NCBI RefSeq assembly: GCF_000801105.2
Contig: NC_079519.1
Location: 3,842,668-3,906,667, forward strand
Origin: Raphanus sativus
Taxonomy: Eukaryota; Streptophyta; Magnoliopsida; Brassicales; Brassicaceae
Reading direction: 5' to 3'
Length of the DNA stretch: 64,000 nucleotides
Shown here in pieces: positions 46,101 through 57,900 of the stretch (positions are counted from its first letter, which is position 1; the number at the start of each line of letters is the position of its first letter). The translations under genes and the position numbers were made by a program. Below the pieces are notes generated by a model that made no database searches, was not told the origin of the DNA, and worked only from the letters and a program-made list of their open reading frames with translations.

Positions 46101-48064
46101 TCGCTCTCTTCTGCTGCGTTATTATAATTGTCAACACAAGAGGCATAAGGTTTCACTTCCTTCTCATGCGACCTTTCTATTCTCTGCTTCTTCTTGCACG
46201 GCTGGGAAACCCTTTCAGTCTTTCCACGGTCCGAACGTGTGATACATTCCAACTCCTCAGTGTTGTCTTTGAAGTGAGCATCTAAAAGTCTATGAATCTT
46301 TCTTTGTTTCACAGACCTCTTCCCGAAGATAGAATACAGCTTCTCATCGCAACGAACTTTCTTCTTCTTTCTATGATCAAGCAGGTTTTCCTGACGAATG
46401 TATTTGTTGATAATAGACTCCACGCTACGTTCTGACATCGCATCTCTGGTATCTTCCCCTATTGATGTTAGGAAATCAATGAGGGGCTTTGAACCCCATC
46501 TGATAAACACCATGTTCTTGTTTTTGCCCACCGTTTTATAATCTTCCGCATCATCAACTTTGTGGTCAGATAGTGGATACTTACGACCAACTGCGTGGTT
46601 CAGCTTGGCGACTCGATTATGTGACTTTGAAGTGTGTGCTGCATCATTGAGTGAAGAAGATCTGGGAGCATCTTTGTGCTTTAACTTGGTAACTTTCCTT
46701 TGTGAACTTTTGGCGCAAAGGACATCTTCAAAAGTGATATCTTCTTGCTTTTTTGCTATCTCCCAACACTCGAGAAACAGGCACTCAAATGTATTCGTAT
46801 CTGTCAGGTCGAGTTTATCCTGCAAATTAACCAGCAGAGTAAGGTTAAGCAGAGAAGAATAACACTTCAAAAATGTCATGAAAAAAAGTATCAGGTGTAG
46901 ACATAAAGTAGTTAACATTTGTGTTATCGCTTTTATTTAAAGAAAAAATGACTATAAATAACAAGTTTTAACATATGCTACATTTCATTCCATTCAAGAC
47001 ATCAGATTCATCTATCATTCCCTAAAACACATTAAGTAACTGCAACAGACGGGCTATCAAAACTTTCAATACAAGAAGAGGCTTAGTATCAAAAAATCAG
47101 GGGTTAAAATGAAATAATTTTGATATATATATAATGGTTAGAAACATACCCCAGCAGCATCATACTTTTGAATCTCTTCCAAAACAACCACATACTCCTG
47201 GCACTGATTGCATAACCCTCTATTCGGTTTGAGGTGAATAAACTCAGCATGGTTAACACAGCCTTCACATACAGAACGTGGGCAACAAAGACAGAGCAGC
47301 TTCGGTCTCTTCCCACACAAGTAGCAACTGTGCCATTCTGCAATTAACAAAATTCACAATCAAACACTAATCCCTCCATAGAGCAAGTATGACAAATACA
47401 GTAATCTATACGAACAGTTGTCAAATTTGTGTTTGTAAACTCTTAACAGACCCAAGAACACCTAACAAGGTAAGACATTATTAGTTTACGAAGATTATAG
47501 ACTCGATTCAATTACCTTTGGCTAAAGAGACAGACAAAAAAAAAAATGACCCAAAAGGTTGTTACTTTGAGTTAGGAATGGCTCTCTGCTAGCATAAAGA
47601 AAGAAACTTATACGTATAATGGATTTTTAGAGGCTATCGAGGGGTGGGGTATACATCACACGGTCTTAGAGTGCAACTCTGATGCATTTTCAATAGCTGA
47701 CTGGACCTCTACCTAATGGTTCCCTTAGGGCTTCTCTATATCTATCTAGCTCTCATGAAGGTAAAAAGATTAGCAATTTTTACCGCAGATATAGGAATCG
47801 TCACTCTCTTCTGCTGAGTTATTATAATTGTCAACACAAGAGGCATGATAAGCTTTCGGACAGTCCCTGAAACGAAAGCACAGTGAGGTTGAGTTAGATG
47901 CATACATTTAAATTAGACGTGACAACAATGTTCACATTTATTACGGAAAATTTTTGATTTTTAAGATTATCAAGAGAGACTGACTTGTAGTCACAGAGCA
48001 TTAAGCTACCACCGTCTTTGCAGACGAAGCACCAGTCTTCCCACAATTTCTCCTTCTTCGCCAT
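43063..48064 (-). CDS. Tandemly duplicated PHD-SWIB gene, open and in frame with the IRE1-like gene
   Basis: Exons 48064-47985, 47866-47784, 47337-47150, 46819-46084, 45626-45439, 45139-44329 and 44224-43063 are all GT-AG and in compatible phase. Order: PHD finger (about residues 9-54), Cys-rich finger (55-117), linker, SWIB 1 (about 220-305), half of a PHD finger, Cys-rich finger 2 (363-425), SWIB 2 (about 555-635), an unrecognised segment with a Cys cluster (696-810), SWIB 3 (about 880-960) and the first about 30 residues of Plus3 ([15 protein letters not shown]). SWIB domains ([20 protein letters not shown]) are p53-binding-like folds of chromatin proteins; relatives are plant PHD/SWIB/Plus3/GYF proteins. 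Plus3 is cut after KVVG, and about 80 bp later the IRE1-like ATG follows in the same frame. Joined, the product would be 1626 residues. It may be one chimeric gene, or two neighbours of which the first lost its end. Confidence 0.6.
43860..44224 (-). other. Unrecognised Cys-rich coding segment in the third SWIB module
   Basis: This part of exon 44224-43063 replaces the zinc-finger exon found in the other two modules. It starts [18 protein letters not shown] (basic, possible nuclear signal), passes [17 protein letters not shown] and then a cluster of seven Cys within about 35 residues ([20 protein letters not shown]). I do not recognise a family. It is open and in frame on both sides. Confidence 0.5.
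47620..47756. other. Foreign insertion in intron 2 of the PHD-SWIB gene
   Basis: The corresponding intron copies at 45900-46055 (minus) and 34130-34260 (plus) share sequence that is missing here; instead there is about 135 bp of unrelated DNA. One frame reads [20 protein letters not shown], which has the look of a LINE RNase H relic, but the match is weak. Confidence 0.4.
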
Positions 48065-48455
48065 CTATTGCCGTCGTTCACTCTCGAGTCGCTACTTGGC
48101 GACCTAGCGACGACCGGGAAGCGAAAAATGTCACCTTTTTTTTATTTACTTGTCGTATTTGTTTAATCAATTACCAAGCGTCCAACGTTAGAAGTCGAAA
48201 CGCGACTTCTGGTTTGCTTTCTCTATTATATCCTTGTCACGAATCTGGGGACACGCACAACTTCAAAGGGTAATATCGTAAAATGAAATACCTTTTTTTA
48301 GCAAGTTCTAACGTATTATTTTCATGTGATCCTATTACAAGGAATTTGTTTCTTCTTTATATCCGTTTGGGAAATGTAGCGGTTGCGTTTTATTAACATT
48401 TTTGCCATAAATTATTACACAACAAAACAAAACGACACGAAGTAGAAATGAAAAC
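48065..48455 (-). promoter_or_regulatory. Leader and promoter region of the PHD-SWIB gene
   Basis: The complement of 48065-48160 matches 33650-33748 upstream of the plus-strand copy (CAAGTAGCGACTCGAGAGTG just before the ATG), so the 5' leader was part of the duplicated unit. Beyond about 48200 the two copies diverge. A copia LTR begins at 48461, which leaves under 400 bp of original promoter. Confidence 0.5.
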
Positions 48456-48460
48456 GACAG

Positions 48461-49118
48461 TGTTGAGAAATTAGCAAAGAAGATCAAGACTAAGTTTGAG
48501 ACTAAGCTAGGAAAGTAACTGATGACGAGGCACAACTCACGTGACTTATTGGGATTGAAGGACCACAAGACTAGCTGTTGAGGTTCAGTCTGTTAAAGCA
48601 TATTTTGTCGGCTTCTCTGCAGGAAGTTAACGTTATGCGTCTTTAATGGGTCGTACGGATAGAGCATAGCCAGCTGGAGCATCCGAAGCGCATTAGGTCA
48701 AGTGTGAGTGAGTATATATATGTGTTTTAATTCAGAGAGATAGATAAGAGCAGAAAGAGAGCATTTATCAAAGTGTAAGCTTGTAAGTGTTTTTTTGAGT
48801 TTGTAAGCTACGTTCAAACCGAGACAGATACTGCAAAGGCCTTGAGGTTTAAATACACTTGTAAACTATGATCTAGTGGATTCTAGGAGACAGTTCCCGG
48901 CCCAGACTAACACCCTCGTTAACGGATGTAACTGGGTTAACAATCGCTTGAGTCTTGCTTTGTTTTCTTCTTCTTCACTCTGTTTTATTACTCTGTTCTC
49001 GAACTCTACTTTATAAATTCTGCTTCTTCATCGTAAGCGAGTAAAGTTGGAGTCTTGGTGAGTGTGTGTTGCAACAGGAAGGCTAAAGGAGACACCTTTA
49101 GGTGGGAGTTTCTTCACA
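48461..49118 (+). repeat. 5' LTR of the copia element
   Basis: Starts TGTTGAGAAATTAGC, ends TTTCTTCACA. Compared with the 3' LTR it lacks about 9 bp near 48512. Confidence 0.95.
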
Positions 49119-49119
49119 T

Positions 49120-49134
49120 ATTGGTATTAGAGCT
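49120..49134 (+). other. Primer binding site
   Basis: ATTGGTATTAGAGCT, a one-base variant of the tRNA-Met primer site TGGTATCAGAGC, begins two bases after the 5' LTR. Confidence 0.8.
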
Positions 49135-49166
49135 CAGGTTCTGAGTTTTGGTCTCTGTACGAGATC

Positions 49167-49990
49167 ATGTTGTCACCAAGAATCGAGATCGAGAAGTTCG
49201 ATGGCCATGGAGATTACATGTTATGGAAAGACAAACTCTTGGCACATATGGATCTTCAAGGGTTGAGCAAAGCCTTAGAAGAGTCTGATAAAGTCAAGGA
49301 GAAGGTTCGAGATCCAGATGAAACACCGGAAGAGAAGAAGGTAGCTGAAGAAAAGGAAGAAGCTTTAGCTGAGAAAATCAAAAAGGCCAGAAGTACCATC
49401 ATCCTGAGCGTCATTAACAGAGTTCTGAGGAAGACAAGAAAGGAAGAAATCGCTGCAGGGATGCTTAAAGCGTTAGACATGTTGTATCTCGCCAAAGCTC
49501 TCCCAAATCATTTTTATCTTAAGTAGAAGCTCTATGGGTTCAAGATGTCTGACAGTCTATCCATTGAAAGCAACATTGGTGAATTTCTACATCTTATAAC
49601 AGATCTTGAGAACATTGATGTTCAAGTACCCGACGAAGACCAAGCGATATTGCTTCTCATGTCTCTACCAAGACAGTTTGATCAACTGAGAGACACGTTG
49701 AGATACAGCACAGGGAGAACGACACTCACTCTGGATGAAGTAGTTGCTGCAATATACGCAAAGGAGCTTGAAAATGGTTCAAACTCAAAGGGGTCTAAAG
49801 GTGAAGCAGAAAGTCTATATGCTAAAGATAAAGGGGAATAGCGTGGAAGGTCAGACAATCGAGACAGAAACTCAAGGTCCAAGTGTTGGTCGTGTGGTGA
49901 AGAAGGACACTTCAAGGGATCTTGTCCAAACAAAGGCAAGTCCCAAAACAAACCAAAACACCAAGGGAGCGACAACAGAGGAGAGGCTGC
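49167..49990 (+). pseudogene. copia gag with zinc knuckle, interrupted
   Basis: From ATG 49167 the frame gives a copia Gag start (FDGHGDYMLWKDKLLAHMD). A TAG interrupts it at 49524. It continues in the same frame as a UBN2-type Gag region (LLMSLPRQFDQLRDTLRY), meets a second TAG at 49839, and then shows one CCHC zinc knuckle, CWSCGEEGHFKGSC, at 49884-49925. Gag would form the virus-like particle and bind the RNA. Part of the middle is shortened relative to usual copia Gag. Confidence 0.85.
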
Positions 49991-49991
49991 A

Positions 49992-52900
49992 ATGGTGAAA
50001 GGTAACAAGAACGAAGCTGCAGGTTTATATGTTCTGGAGGCTCTTTATTCAACAGACATAAATCTTGAGAATGAATGGGTTTTAGACACATGTTGCAGTT
50101 ATCATATGACGTACAAGGAGTGGTTTGAAACTCTAAGGGACGTCAGTGGAGGGCCAGTACGCATGGGGAACAAGACAACTTCAAAGGTCAGAGGTATATG
50201 AACTGTAAGGATCAAAAACGAAGACGGCTCAGTGTTTATGTTAATTGAAGTCAGATACATTCCAGAGATGGATCGGAATCTGCTGTTAGTGGGAACAATG
50301 GAAGAGCTTGGATACAGTTTTGAATCAAAAGAAGGCATCTTGAGTATCCATAAAGATAACAAAATTGTCTTAAAGGGAAAGAGACATGACAAACTGTATC
50401 TGCTACAAGGAAAACCTGAAGTTTGTCAGTCATATGCTGCTGAGAAGAAGGATGATGACACTATCTTGTGGCATCGGAGGCTAGGACACATGAGCCAGAA
50501 AAATCTCAGTTTATTGGTAAAGAAGCGACTACTGGATAGGAAGAAGGTTTCAGTGTTTGATATGTGTGAAGACTGCGTGTATGGGAAAGCAAAAAGGGTC
50601 AGTTTCTCAGTTGCAACTCATGATACTAAAGATAAGCTTGATTATGCCCACTCAGACTTGTGGGGAGCACTAGGTGTTCCATTCTCTCTTGGAAAGTGCC
50701 AGTACTTCATCTCTTTTATAGATGACTTCACGAGGAAGACATGGGTTTATTTCTTGAAACATAAGGATGAAGCATTTAACACTTTTGTAGAGTGGTGCAA
50801 CATGATTGAGAACCAAGCGGATAAAAAGCTGAAATTACTAAGAACCAACAACGGTCTTGAGTTTTGCAACACAAGATTTGATAACTTCTGCAAGGAGAAA
50901 GGCATTGTAAGGCACATGACTTGTGCTTACACTCCCCAGCAAAACGGAGTAGCTGAAAGGATGAACCGCACTATTCTAGAGAAAGTCAAAAGCATGTTAA
51001 GTGACTCAGGCTTACCTAGAATGTTTTGGGCAGAAGCTACACAGACTGCAGTTACACTGATCAATAAGACACCCTCTTCCGCAATCAAGTTTGAAATTCC
51101 AGACAAGAAGTGGACTGGAAGAGCACCAGTATACAGCTATTTGAGAAGAGTCGGCTGTGTCTGTTTTATTCATACAAGTGATGGGAAACTTAGTCCAAGG
51201 GCCAAGAAAGCAGTCCTACTGGGTTATCCTCCAGGAGTAAAAGGTTACAAAGTCTGGTTACTAGAAGAGAAGAAGTGTCAGATAAGCAGAAACGTAATCT
51301 TCCAAGAGAATATTGTCTATAAAGATGTCATTCAGAGAGGGAAACAAAAGGAAGGAGAACATTATGAGTCTGCAGAAGCAACATTTGACATAGATCTCGG
51401 AGAAGCAGGTGATATCAGTTCAGGTGGAGATATACAGAGTGATACAGAGGTCGCAGAACAGGGTCAGCAGGATGTTGAAAATCAAGAAAATGATGAACAT
51501 AATGTGGAGAATGATCACGACTCAGAACATGATCATGATTAGGAAGATGAGACCAGCGACTCACCTGAGAGCTATCACCTAGTCAGAGACAGAGAACGCA
51601 GAAAAGTTAGAGCCACTAGGAGGTTTGACATTGAAGGTTATTACAATGAAGACACTGATGATGAAGAAGATTGTTTTGATGCTGATTCCCTGATCACCAC
51701 AGTGGATGGTGACTTCAAAGAACCAACCAGTTACCAAGAAGCTAGAGAGGATAAAGACTGGAAATTCTGGAGTGGAGGTATGGATGAAGAGATGGAATCT
51801 CACAAAACAAACCACACATGGGATGTAGTTGACATACCGAAGGGACAACGCGTGATTGGTTGTAAGTGGGTGTACAAGAGGAAGAGTGGAATTCCAGGAG
51901 TTGAAAGACCAAGACACAAATCACGCCTTGTTGCAAAAGGTTATGCTCAAAGAGAGGGAATAGACTACACAGAGATCTTCTCACCAGTAGTAAGACACGT
52001 ATCTATAAGGATTCTTCTTACTATTGTTGTTGAGGAAGATCTAGAACTGGAGCAGCTTGATGTAAAAACAGCTTTCCTACACGGAGAGTTAGATGAAAAT
52101 ATCTACATGGAGATACCTGAAGGTTATGAAGGTCAGTTCAAGAAAGGTCAAGTCTGCTTACTGAGGAAAACTTTATACGGTTTAAAACAGGCACCAAGAA
52201 GATGGAATCAGAAGTTTGATGGGTTCATGGCTGAACTTAACTTTGTAAGAAGTTACATAGACAGTTGTGTGTACGTCAAGACATGTGAAGATGGCGCGAA
52301 AGTCTATCTACTGATTTATGTCGACGAGATGTTGGTGGCTGCAAAGGACAAGAAGTTAGTTCTGGAGTTGAAGAAGCAACTCAGTATGAAGTTTGAGATG
52401 AAGGATCTCGGCCCTGCCAAGAAAATTCTTGGGATTGAGATCAGGAGAGACAGAGCAAATGGGAAGCTATGGCTATCACATGAAGGTTACATGGAGAAAG
52501 TCTTAGAGACTTACAAGATGGAGCAATCCAAAGATGTTGTGACACCATTGGGTGCCCATATGAAGTTTCGCTCTGCTACAAAGGAACAGCTGCAAAAGGA
52601 TGAAGAGTACATGAGAACAGTTCCATATGCAAATGCAGTTGGAAGCTTGATGTACTCCATGATCTGTACAAGACCAGACTTGGCATATCCTGTGGGTATT
52701 ATCAGTAGATTCATGGGAAATCCTATCAAAGATCATTGGTTAGGAGTTAAATGGATCTTGAGGTACGTCAGAGGCTCTATGAAGATAAAACTCTGTTACA
52801 GGAAAGGATCTGATTTTGTGTTAAAAGGTTACTGCGATTCAGACTATGCAGCTGATCGTGATAAGAGAAGGTCAATCAGTGGAGTAGTATTTACTCTTGG

Positions 52901-53285
52901 TGGAAACACCATCAGTTGGAGATCAAGGCTACAGAAAGTGGTGACTCTTTCCACTACTGAAGCGGAATACTTGGCGATGAATGATGCATGAAAAGAAGCT
53001 ATGTGGCTTAAAGGTCTGCTAATGGATTTTGGATATGAACAGAAGTGTGTGGAGATCTTCTGTGACTCTCAGAGTGCGATTGCTCTATCCAAAAACAACG
53101 TGTATCATGAAAAAACAAAACACGTTGATACCAAGTATCACAAGATCAGAGAGATCATTGAGAAGGGTTTCTTGAAGGTGACGAAGATATCTACACTGAT
53201 CAACCCTGCAGATACCTTTACGAATATTGTACCAGTCAGTAAGTTCAAAGCTGCAATGGACTTGCTGATGGTCAAAACTGAGTAA
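49992..53285 (+). pseudogene. copia pol (protease, integrase, reverse transcriptase, RNase H), interrupted
   Basis: Protease: VLDTCCSYHM at about 50079-50109, where the Gly of the DTG/DSG triad is Cys. Integrase: HHCC-like HRRLGHMS and CEDCVYGK, then the DDE core with HSDLWGAL, RTNNGLEF (second Asp changed to Asn at 50847-50849) and NGVAERMNRT. Reverse transcriptase: GCKWVYKRK, LDVKTAFLHGELDENIYM, LYGLKQAPRRWNQKF and YVDEMLVA (second Asp of YVDD changed to Glu at 52326-52328). RNase H: GYCDSDYAAD, LSTTEAEY and KHVDTKYHKIRE. Stops at 50199, 51540 and 52989 break the frame. Three catalytic sites plus several stops are lost, so it cannot act on its own. Confidence 0.9.
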
Positions 53286-53390
53286 TCAAACTCAGGCTCC
53301 GGAAACTGGAATCCAAGAAACTAGATACTAAGAATCTATCTCTAACTCTCGGGTATAATCGTCTGCTTCAGTCTTGTTGATCTGTCTTTA

Positions 53391-53403
53391 CTAGGTGGAG
53401 ATT
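53391..53403 (+). other. Polypurine tract
   Basis: TAGGTGGAGATT directly before the 3' LTR, a typical copia tract for plus-strand priming. Confidence 0.65.
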
Positions 53404-54069
53404 TGTTGAGAAATTAGCAAAGAAGATCAAGACAAGTTTGAGACTAAGCTAGGCGTGAGGAGGAAGCAACTGATGACGAGGCACAACTCACGTGACTTAT
53501 TGGAATTGAAGGACCACAAGACCAGTTGTTGAGGCTCAATCTGTTAAAGCATATTTTGTCGGCTTCTCTGCAGGAAGTTAAAGTTATGCGTTTTTAATGG
53601 GTCGTATGGATGGAGCGTGGCCAGCTGGAGCATCTGAAGCGCATTAGGTCAATTGTGAGTGAGTATATATATGTGTCTTAGTTCAGAGAGATAGATAAGA
53701 GTAGAAAGAGAGTATTTATTAAAGTGTAAGCTTGTAAGTGTTTTTTTGAATTTGTAAGCTACGTTCAAATCGAGACAGGTACTGCAAAGGCCTTAAGGTT
53801 TAAATACACTTGTAAACTCTGATCTAGTGGATTTTGGGAGACAGTTCCCGGCCCAGACTAACATCCTCGTTAACGGGTATAACTGGGTTAACAATCGCTT
53901 GAGTCTTGCTCTGTTTTCTTTTTCTTCACTTTGTTTTATTACTCTGTTCTCGTACTCTGCTTTATAAACTCTGTTTTTTCATCGTAAGCGAATAAAATTG
54001 GAGTCTTGGTGAGTGTGTGTTGCAACATGAAGGCTAAAGGAGACACCTTTAGGTGGGAGTTTCTTCACA
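53404..54069 (+). repeat. 3' LTR of the copia element
   Basis: Starts TGTTGAGAAATTAGC and ends TTTCTTCACA, followed by the GACAG target duplication. Confidence 0.95.
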
Positions 54070-54074
54070 GACAG

Positions 54075-55149
54075 CTTAGCCATAGGCTCTTGAGAGTTGG
54101 TGGGAGATTTGTTGGACTCAGATATGTACTGAGTTGAATAATACGTCTTTGATAACCTACAACCTCATTTATAGTTAAGACTTAAGACCATGATCCTTCA
54201 CCATGAACCCTAAGGGAAGATGATGAACAACCATTTATTTTTTCCAAGTGTGGTATTTTATTCGATATATGATATGTGTGATCTTATGTGACAAAAAAAA
54301 AGATATGCGTGATCTAATGATATAGATATTTTGTATTGAAAAACATTGTGTTTTCATTATTAAAATATAGTAACGATATGAATTGTCTATTTTAAATTGA
54401 AAATGAATTTCTTTTTTCCTCATATATTTGTGTATCAGATACTTCTAAACACCAAGCTATACTATTTTTTGTCCTGTTCGAAGTAATCAACTCCGTTGTG
54501 CGGCAAGTCTGATCATATCTTCGGTGTCTTCTTCCCCTTTGTCCTCTTTCTTTAAGTGGATTTAAATATAAAATCTATTTCACGAAAATCTTTCCATATG
54601 TAGACGCTTTTAGGTAAGTAGTTACTAATATTTAATGTTGTAGTCAAATTTATAATATTATATATAGCTTTGTAAATATTTTCCCTATAATCAAATTGGA
54701 TTCAAAATTGTGTTTCTGTTTTGATAGTATTGATAACATATTACATATCTTCTTATTAAGAAGAAAATGCAAAAAATAATTAACAAAAAAAATTAGAGTT
54801 TTGTTCATGGACCTCCGAGCAAATCAATTCACATTGTATTTTTTAATCTATATGTTCAAGATAATACTCATTTGAAATAGAAATTAAACCATATTATATG
54901 AATTTATAATGTAGTATAGATTTTAAATTTTGATTTTTCAAAATTTAGAGAAATATATATGTGTTTTAAAGTTTCCAAAACATATCATAAACATAAAATA
55001 TGTGTGTTTTAAGTAATTTATAAATTTGAATGAGTATATTTTTAAGAAATTATAAGTAATTAAAACAAAAGAAGAAAAACATGGTAGAAAAAAACATTAA
55101 AGTTTAAAATCCACCAGATAAATTGTGTCTTTTGTTTTAATTGTATCTA
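54075..55149. other. Intergenic, no gene seen
   Basis: The first 150 bp continue the sequence upstream of the PHD-SWIB gene beyond the retroelement; the rest is AT-rich without features. Confidence 0.4.
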
Positions 55150-56291
55150 CTAGATTCTGACCCGCCCTTGGAGAGGGCGGGTATGTTTTGGTTTAGATTG
55201 TTTTTGACAATTTTAATTTTTATATTGATGTTTTTGTTGTAATTATATTTGTGTTTAATATTAATTTAATTTAATATAATTTTTGTCAATTATATTAAAT
55301 ATGTCATATTGCATAACTATATCTATGTGCCATATGTATTTAGAAATTATTTTTAAACTTTATTTCTAAAGTTTGTAACATATAATATTTTCTTATTAGT
55401 TACCTAACATAATTACTTAAGAATATTCATACCCAAAAAATTGACTCGTATTCAAGCCAAAAATCAAAGTCTCATACTCTATTAGACCTGGCTGATATAC
55501 TCGAACTATTCTTAAAGTGTTATATCTGAAAACCAATATCAGATTCAGTCTTCAGTCCGCACCGAAAATCGAATAATTTTTTTTGAAATTCTTTTAAAAA
55601 TTAATATTTAATATATATTGGTTAATATGGTCTGCTGACAAAAAATAAAATGATCTTCACTAACTTTAAGTAAAAAATCACATTAATAGATTTTTTTAAT
55701 CGAATAACCTATTTAAAACCCGTTAAACTAAATGTTCGTGTGTTTACTAATAATTGTATGTTCTTATGCAATATTATAATTATTTTCAATTTATTAATTA
55801 TAAAATAGTTTTTCCTAAAATATTTTTTTTTGTTGTTTATTTTTTTCCGAATCACTCTCAATTAATTATTATTCTTACTTTCTTTTGTTTTTGTGTCGAG
55901 GTTGGTCAACGGAGTCCTTAAACATGGATACAAATGACAAAAACTTATCATTAAACAATAATGTCTGAGATAAAAACTTGTCAGATATTTTGTTAATTAT
56001 TAATTAACAATTCTATTTGGTTATAGTATACATTGTATTGTCACTTATTTACAATTGTGATATATTGTATAATGTGTCCTCTGTAATATAGAAAAATAAA
56101 TGATTTTTATATTTTGTTTAGCCTCAGAAATTACCAAGTTTGTTGTCTAGGAAGTGAAATACAACCAAACTGACATAAGATAAGTGTACTTTGCTCAATA
56201 ACATGTAAAATATAGTATCCATTTTTTTGGTATCCTTAGAAACAAATTGAAAACTTTTTACTACGTCGTTATATATGGTTTTTTTGGTCCA

Positions 56292-56695
56292 AGCTTTTGA
56301 TGCTCAGCTATTTAATAAATTTTTATTTTATATGGTTATACAATATGATACAGCCAAATTGGTGTATACAATAAGATATACCCCAACGTTGTCCATAAAC
56401 TAAACATCTCTTCAGAATGATCTCAAAAGCTCATAATTTCACAAAACATGAAAAGACATTCGTCTCTTCTCGATTGTTCCAGTTGACATATACTATAAGA
56501 TTTCCTTATACTGTCTTAATTAATAAAATCCTAATCCAACATTGCAGATCATCGCACATCATCTTGAATAGAGATTTACATCAAATTTTCTACTCAAATC
56601 GAACATGTATATAATGGAACGAACCTTGATCCTTGACGTATTAAGAGAGTGACTGTGAATTCAGTTTGATTATTAAATAGCTGAGCATCAAAGCT
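56292..56695. mobile_element. MITE, about 400 bp with 27-bp inverted ends
   Basis: AGCTTTTGATGCTCAGCTAT at the left is the near-exact complement of ATAGCTGAGCATCAAAGCT at the right, continuing through TTAATAA. The interior is non-coding. No target duplication was clear. Confidence 0.65.
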
Positions 56696-57624
56696 AGAAC
56701 ACATACATTTTATTTGGGTATCGAAGATATACAGTATATGTGTATCTAATGGAATTCAGTTTCCATCGCAAAATATTTTTTTTCTATGAGATTGATGATG
56801 ATATATTAAATTATTAGATGTTCGTTGACAAAATTAAATTATATAGTTATTTAGTAAATGCGCAAGGAGATCTCGTTCCTAATTTTATTTGGGTGAAATA
56901 TTAAAGATTACAGATCGAATTGATTTCAGACCTGTGAACATGTTCCTCACATGCTGAGCGTGAGCACACACCCATATGGTGTGAAAGAAAACACAGGTGT
57001 GTGAAAATAGTATCAATACAAAAAAAAACATATTCATAGATTTTGAAAAATCTCTTTGCAGACAACATTTTTGGTTTGTTTCTGAGGCTTTTCATTTTCC
57101 AGCACGACATTCATCCCCCAAAGACATGAAGTAGCTCTTTTCTACATGTAGCTTGACCTTTGAAGTCCTGAAAAAGATAGACACAACATAACATTTTTCA
57201 TTTTATGATCATCAGCTAAGAAAAACGTTGAATTTTTTATGATCTGTCTTTGACATATACAGTAACGAAACAATAATCTACTTGAATAATGAATAATATT
57301 AACCTTCTTGTCTGTAAATATGATTTCCAAAGTCACCAAAACCTGTGTTTGATGGTTTCCAGGTGTGTATCACTTTGACTTGGATCAACCACGTTGTCTT
57401 CCATGGCTAAACCTGTTCAAGGTAAGCGATCATTTGCTTGGAAGACATTGTATTTGATTTTCTAAGAAATGAACGTGCCATTTTAAGACTTGGAAAACCT
57501 GGGTTAGGCGTATATATAAGAAAAGTTAAGGCGTGAGTTTCTATTTTCTGTTATTGAATATATTATTATAACCACATATCTTGCGAATCAAGCCAATTTA
57601 ATTTACGGAAATTAGATTTTCTGA

Positions 57625-57900
57625 TTTAGTATATCTATAGTATTAATGATAAAACTTCCGTTTTTATTGGAGCTATTTTCTGTTATTGTTACATGAAAAA
57701 TTTTGAACTATAATGATTGGCTGGATGGATATTATGTGAAAAAAAATCCTAATTTAAGTTGTAGATTAAATTGTTTCTTAGATCTAGTATATCGCTACTA
57801 ATAATAAAACTTCCGATTTTATTTTTTCAATTTTCTGTTACTGATATGTGGAAGATATTCAACTATAATAATTGGCTGGATATTTTATGAAAGAGTATAT
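57625..57900. repeat. About 150-bp tandem duplication containing Helitron-like starts
   Basis: Two successive units carry TAGTATATC, then TAATAAAACTTCCG, then AACTATAATGATTGGCTGGA or close variants. The TATCTATAGTATTAATGATA start resembles Helitron 5' ends in plus orientation. Confidence 0.6.

Larger units (their letters stand above)
48461..54069 (+). mobile_element. Ty1/copia LTR retrotransposon, full-length but inactive
   Basis: 5.6 kb with LTRs 48461-49118 and 53404-54069 (TG...CA), primer site, purine tract and a 5-bp target duplication GACAG (48456-48460, 54070-54074). Gag, protease, integrase, reverse transcriptase and RNase H occur in copia order. The reading frame is broken by TAG at 49524, TAG at 49839, TGA at 50199, TAG at 51540 and TGA at 52989. 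By eye the LTRs differ by about 39 substitutions over about 650 aligned bases plus two small indels, so the insertion is not recent. Confidence 0.95.

Noticed and set aside
51702..52991. Reverse transcriptase frame as an independent domesticated gene
   Set aside because: It is the middle of a complete copia element with LTRs and target duplication, and its catalytic YVDD is altered.
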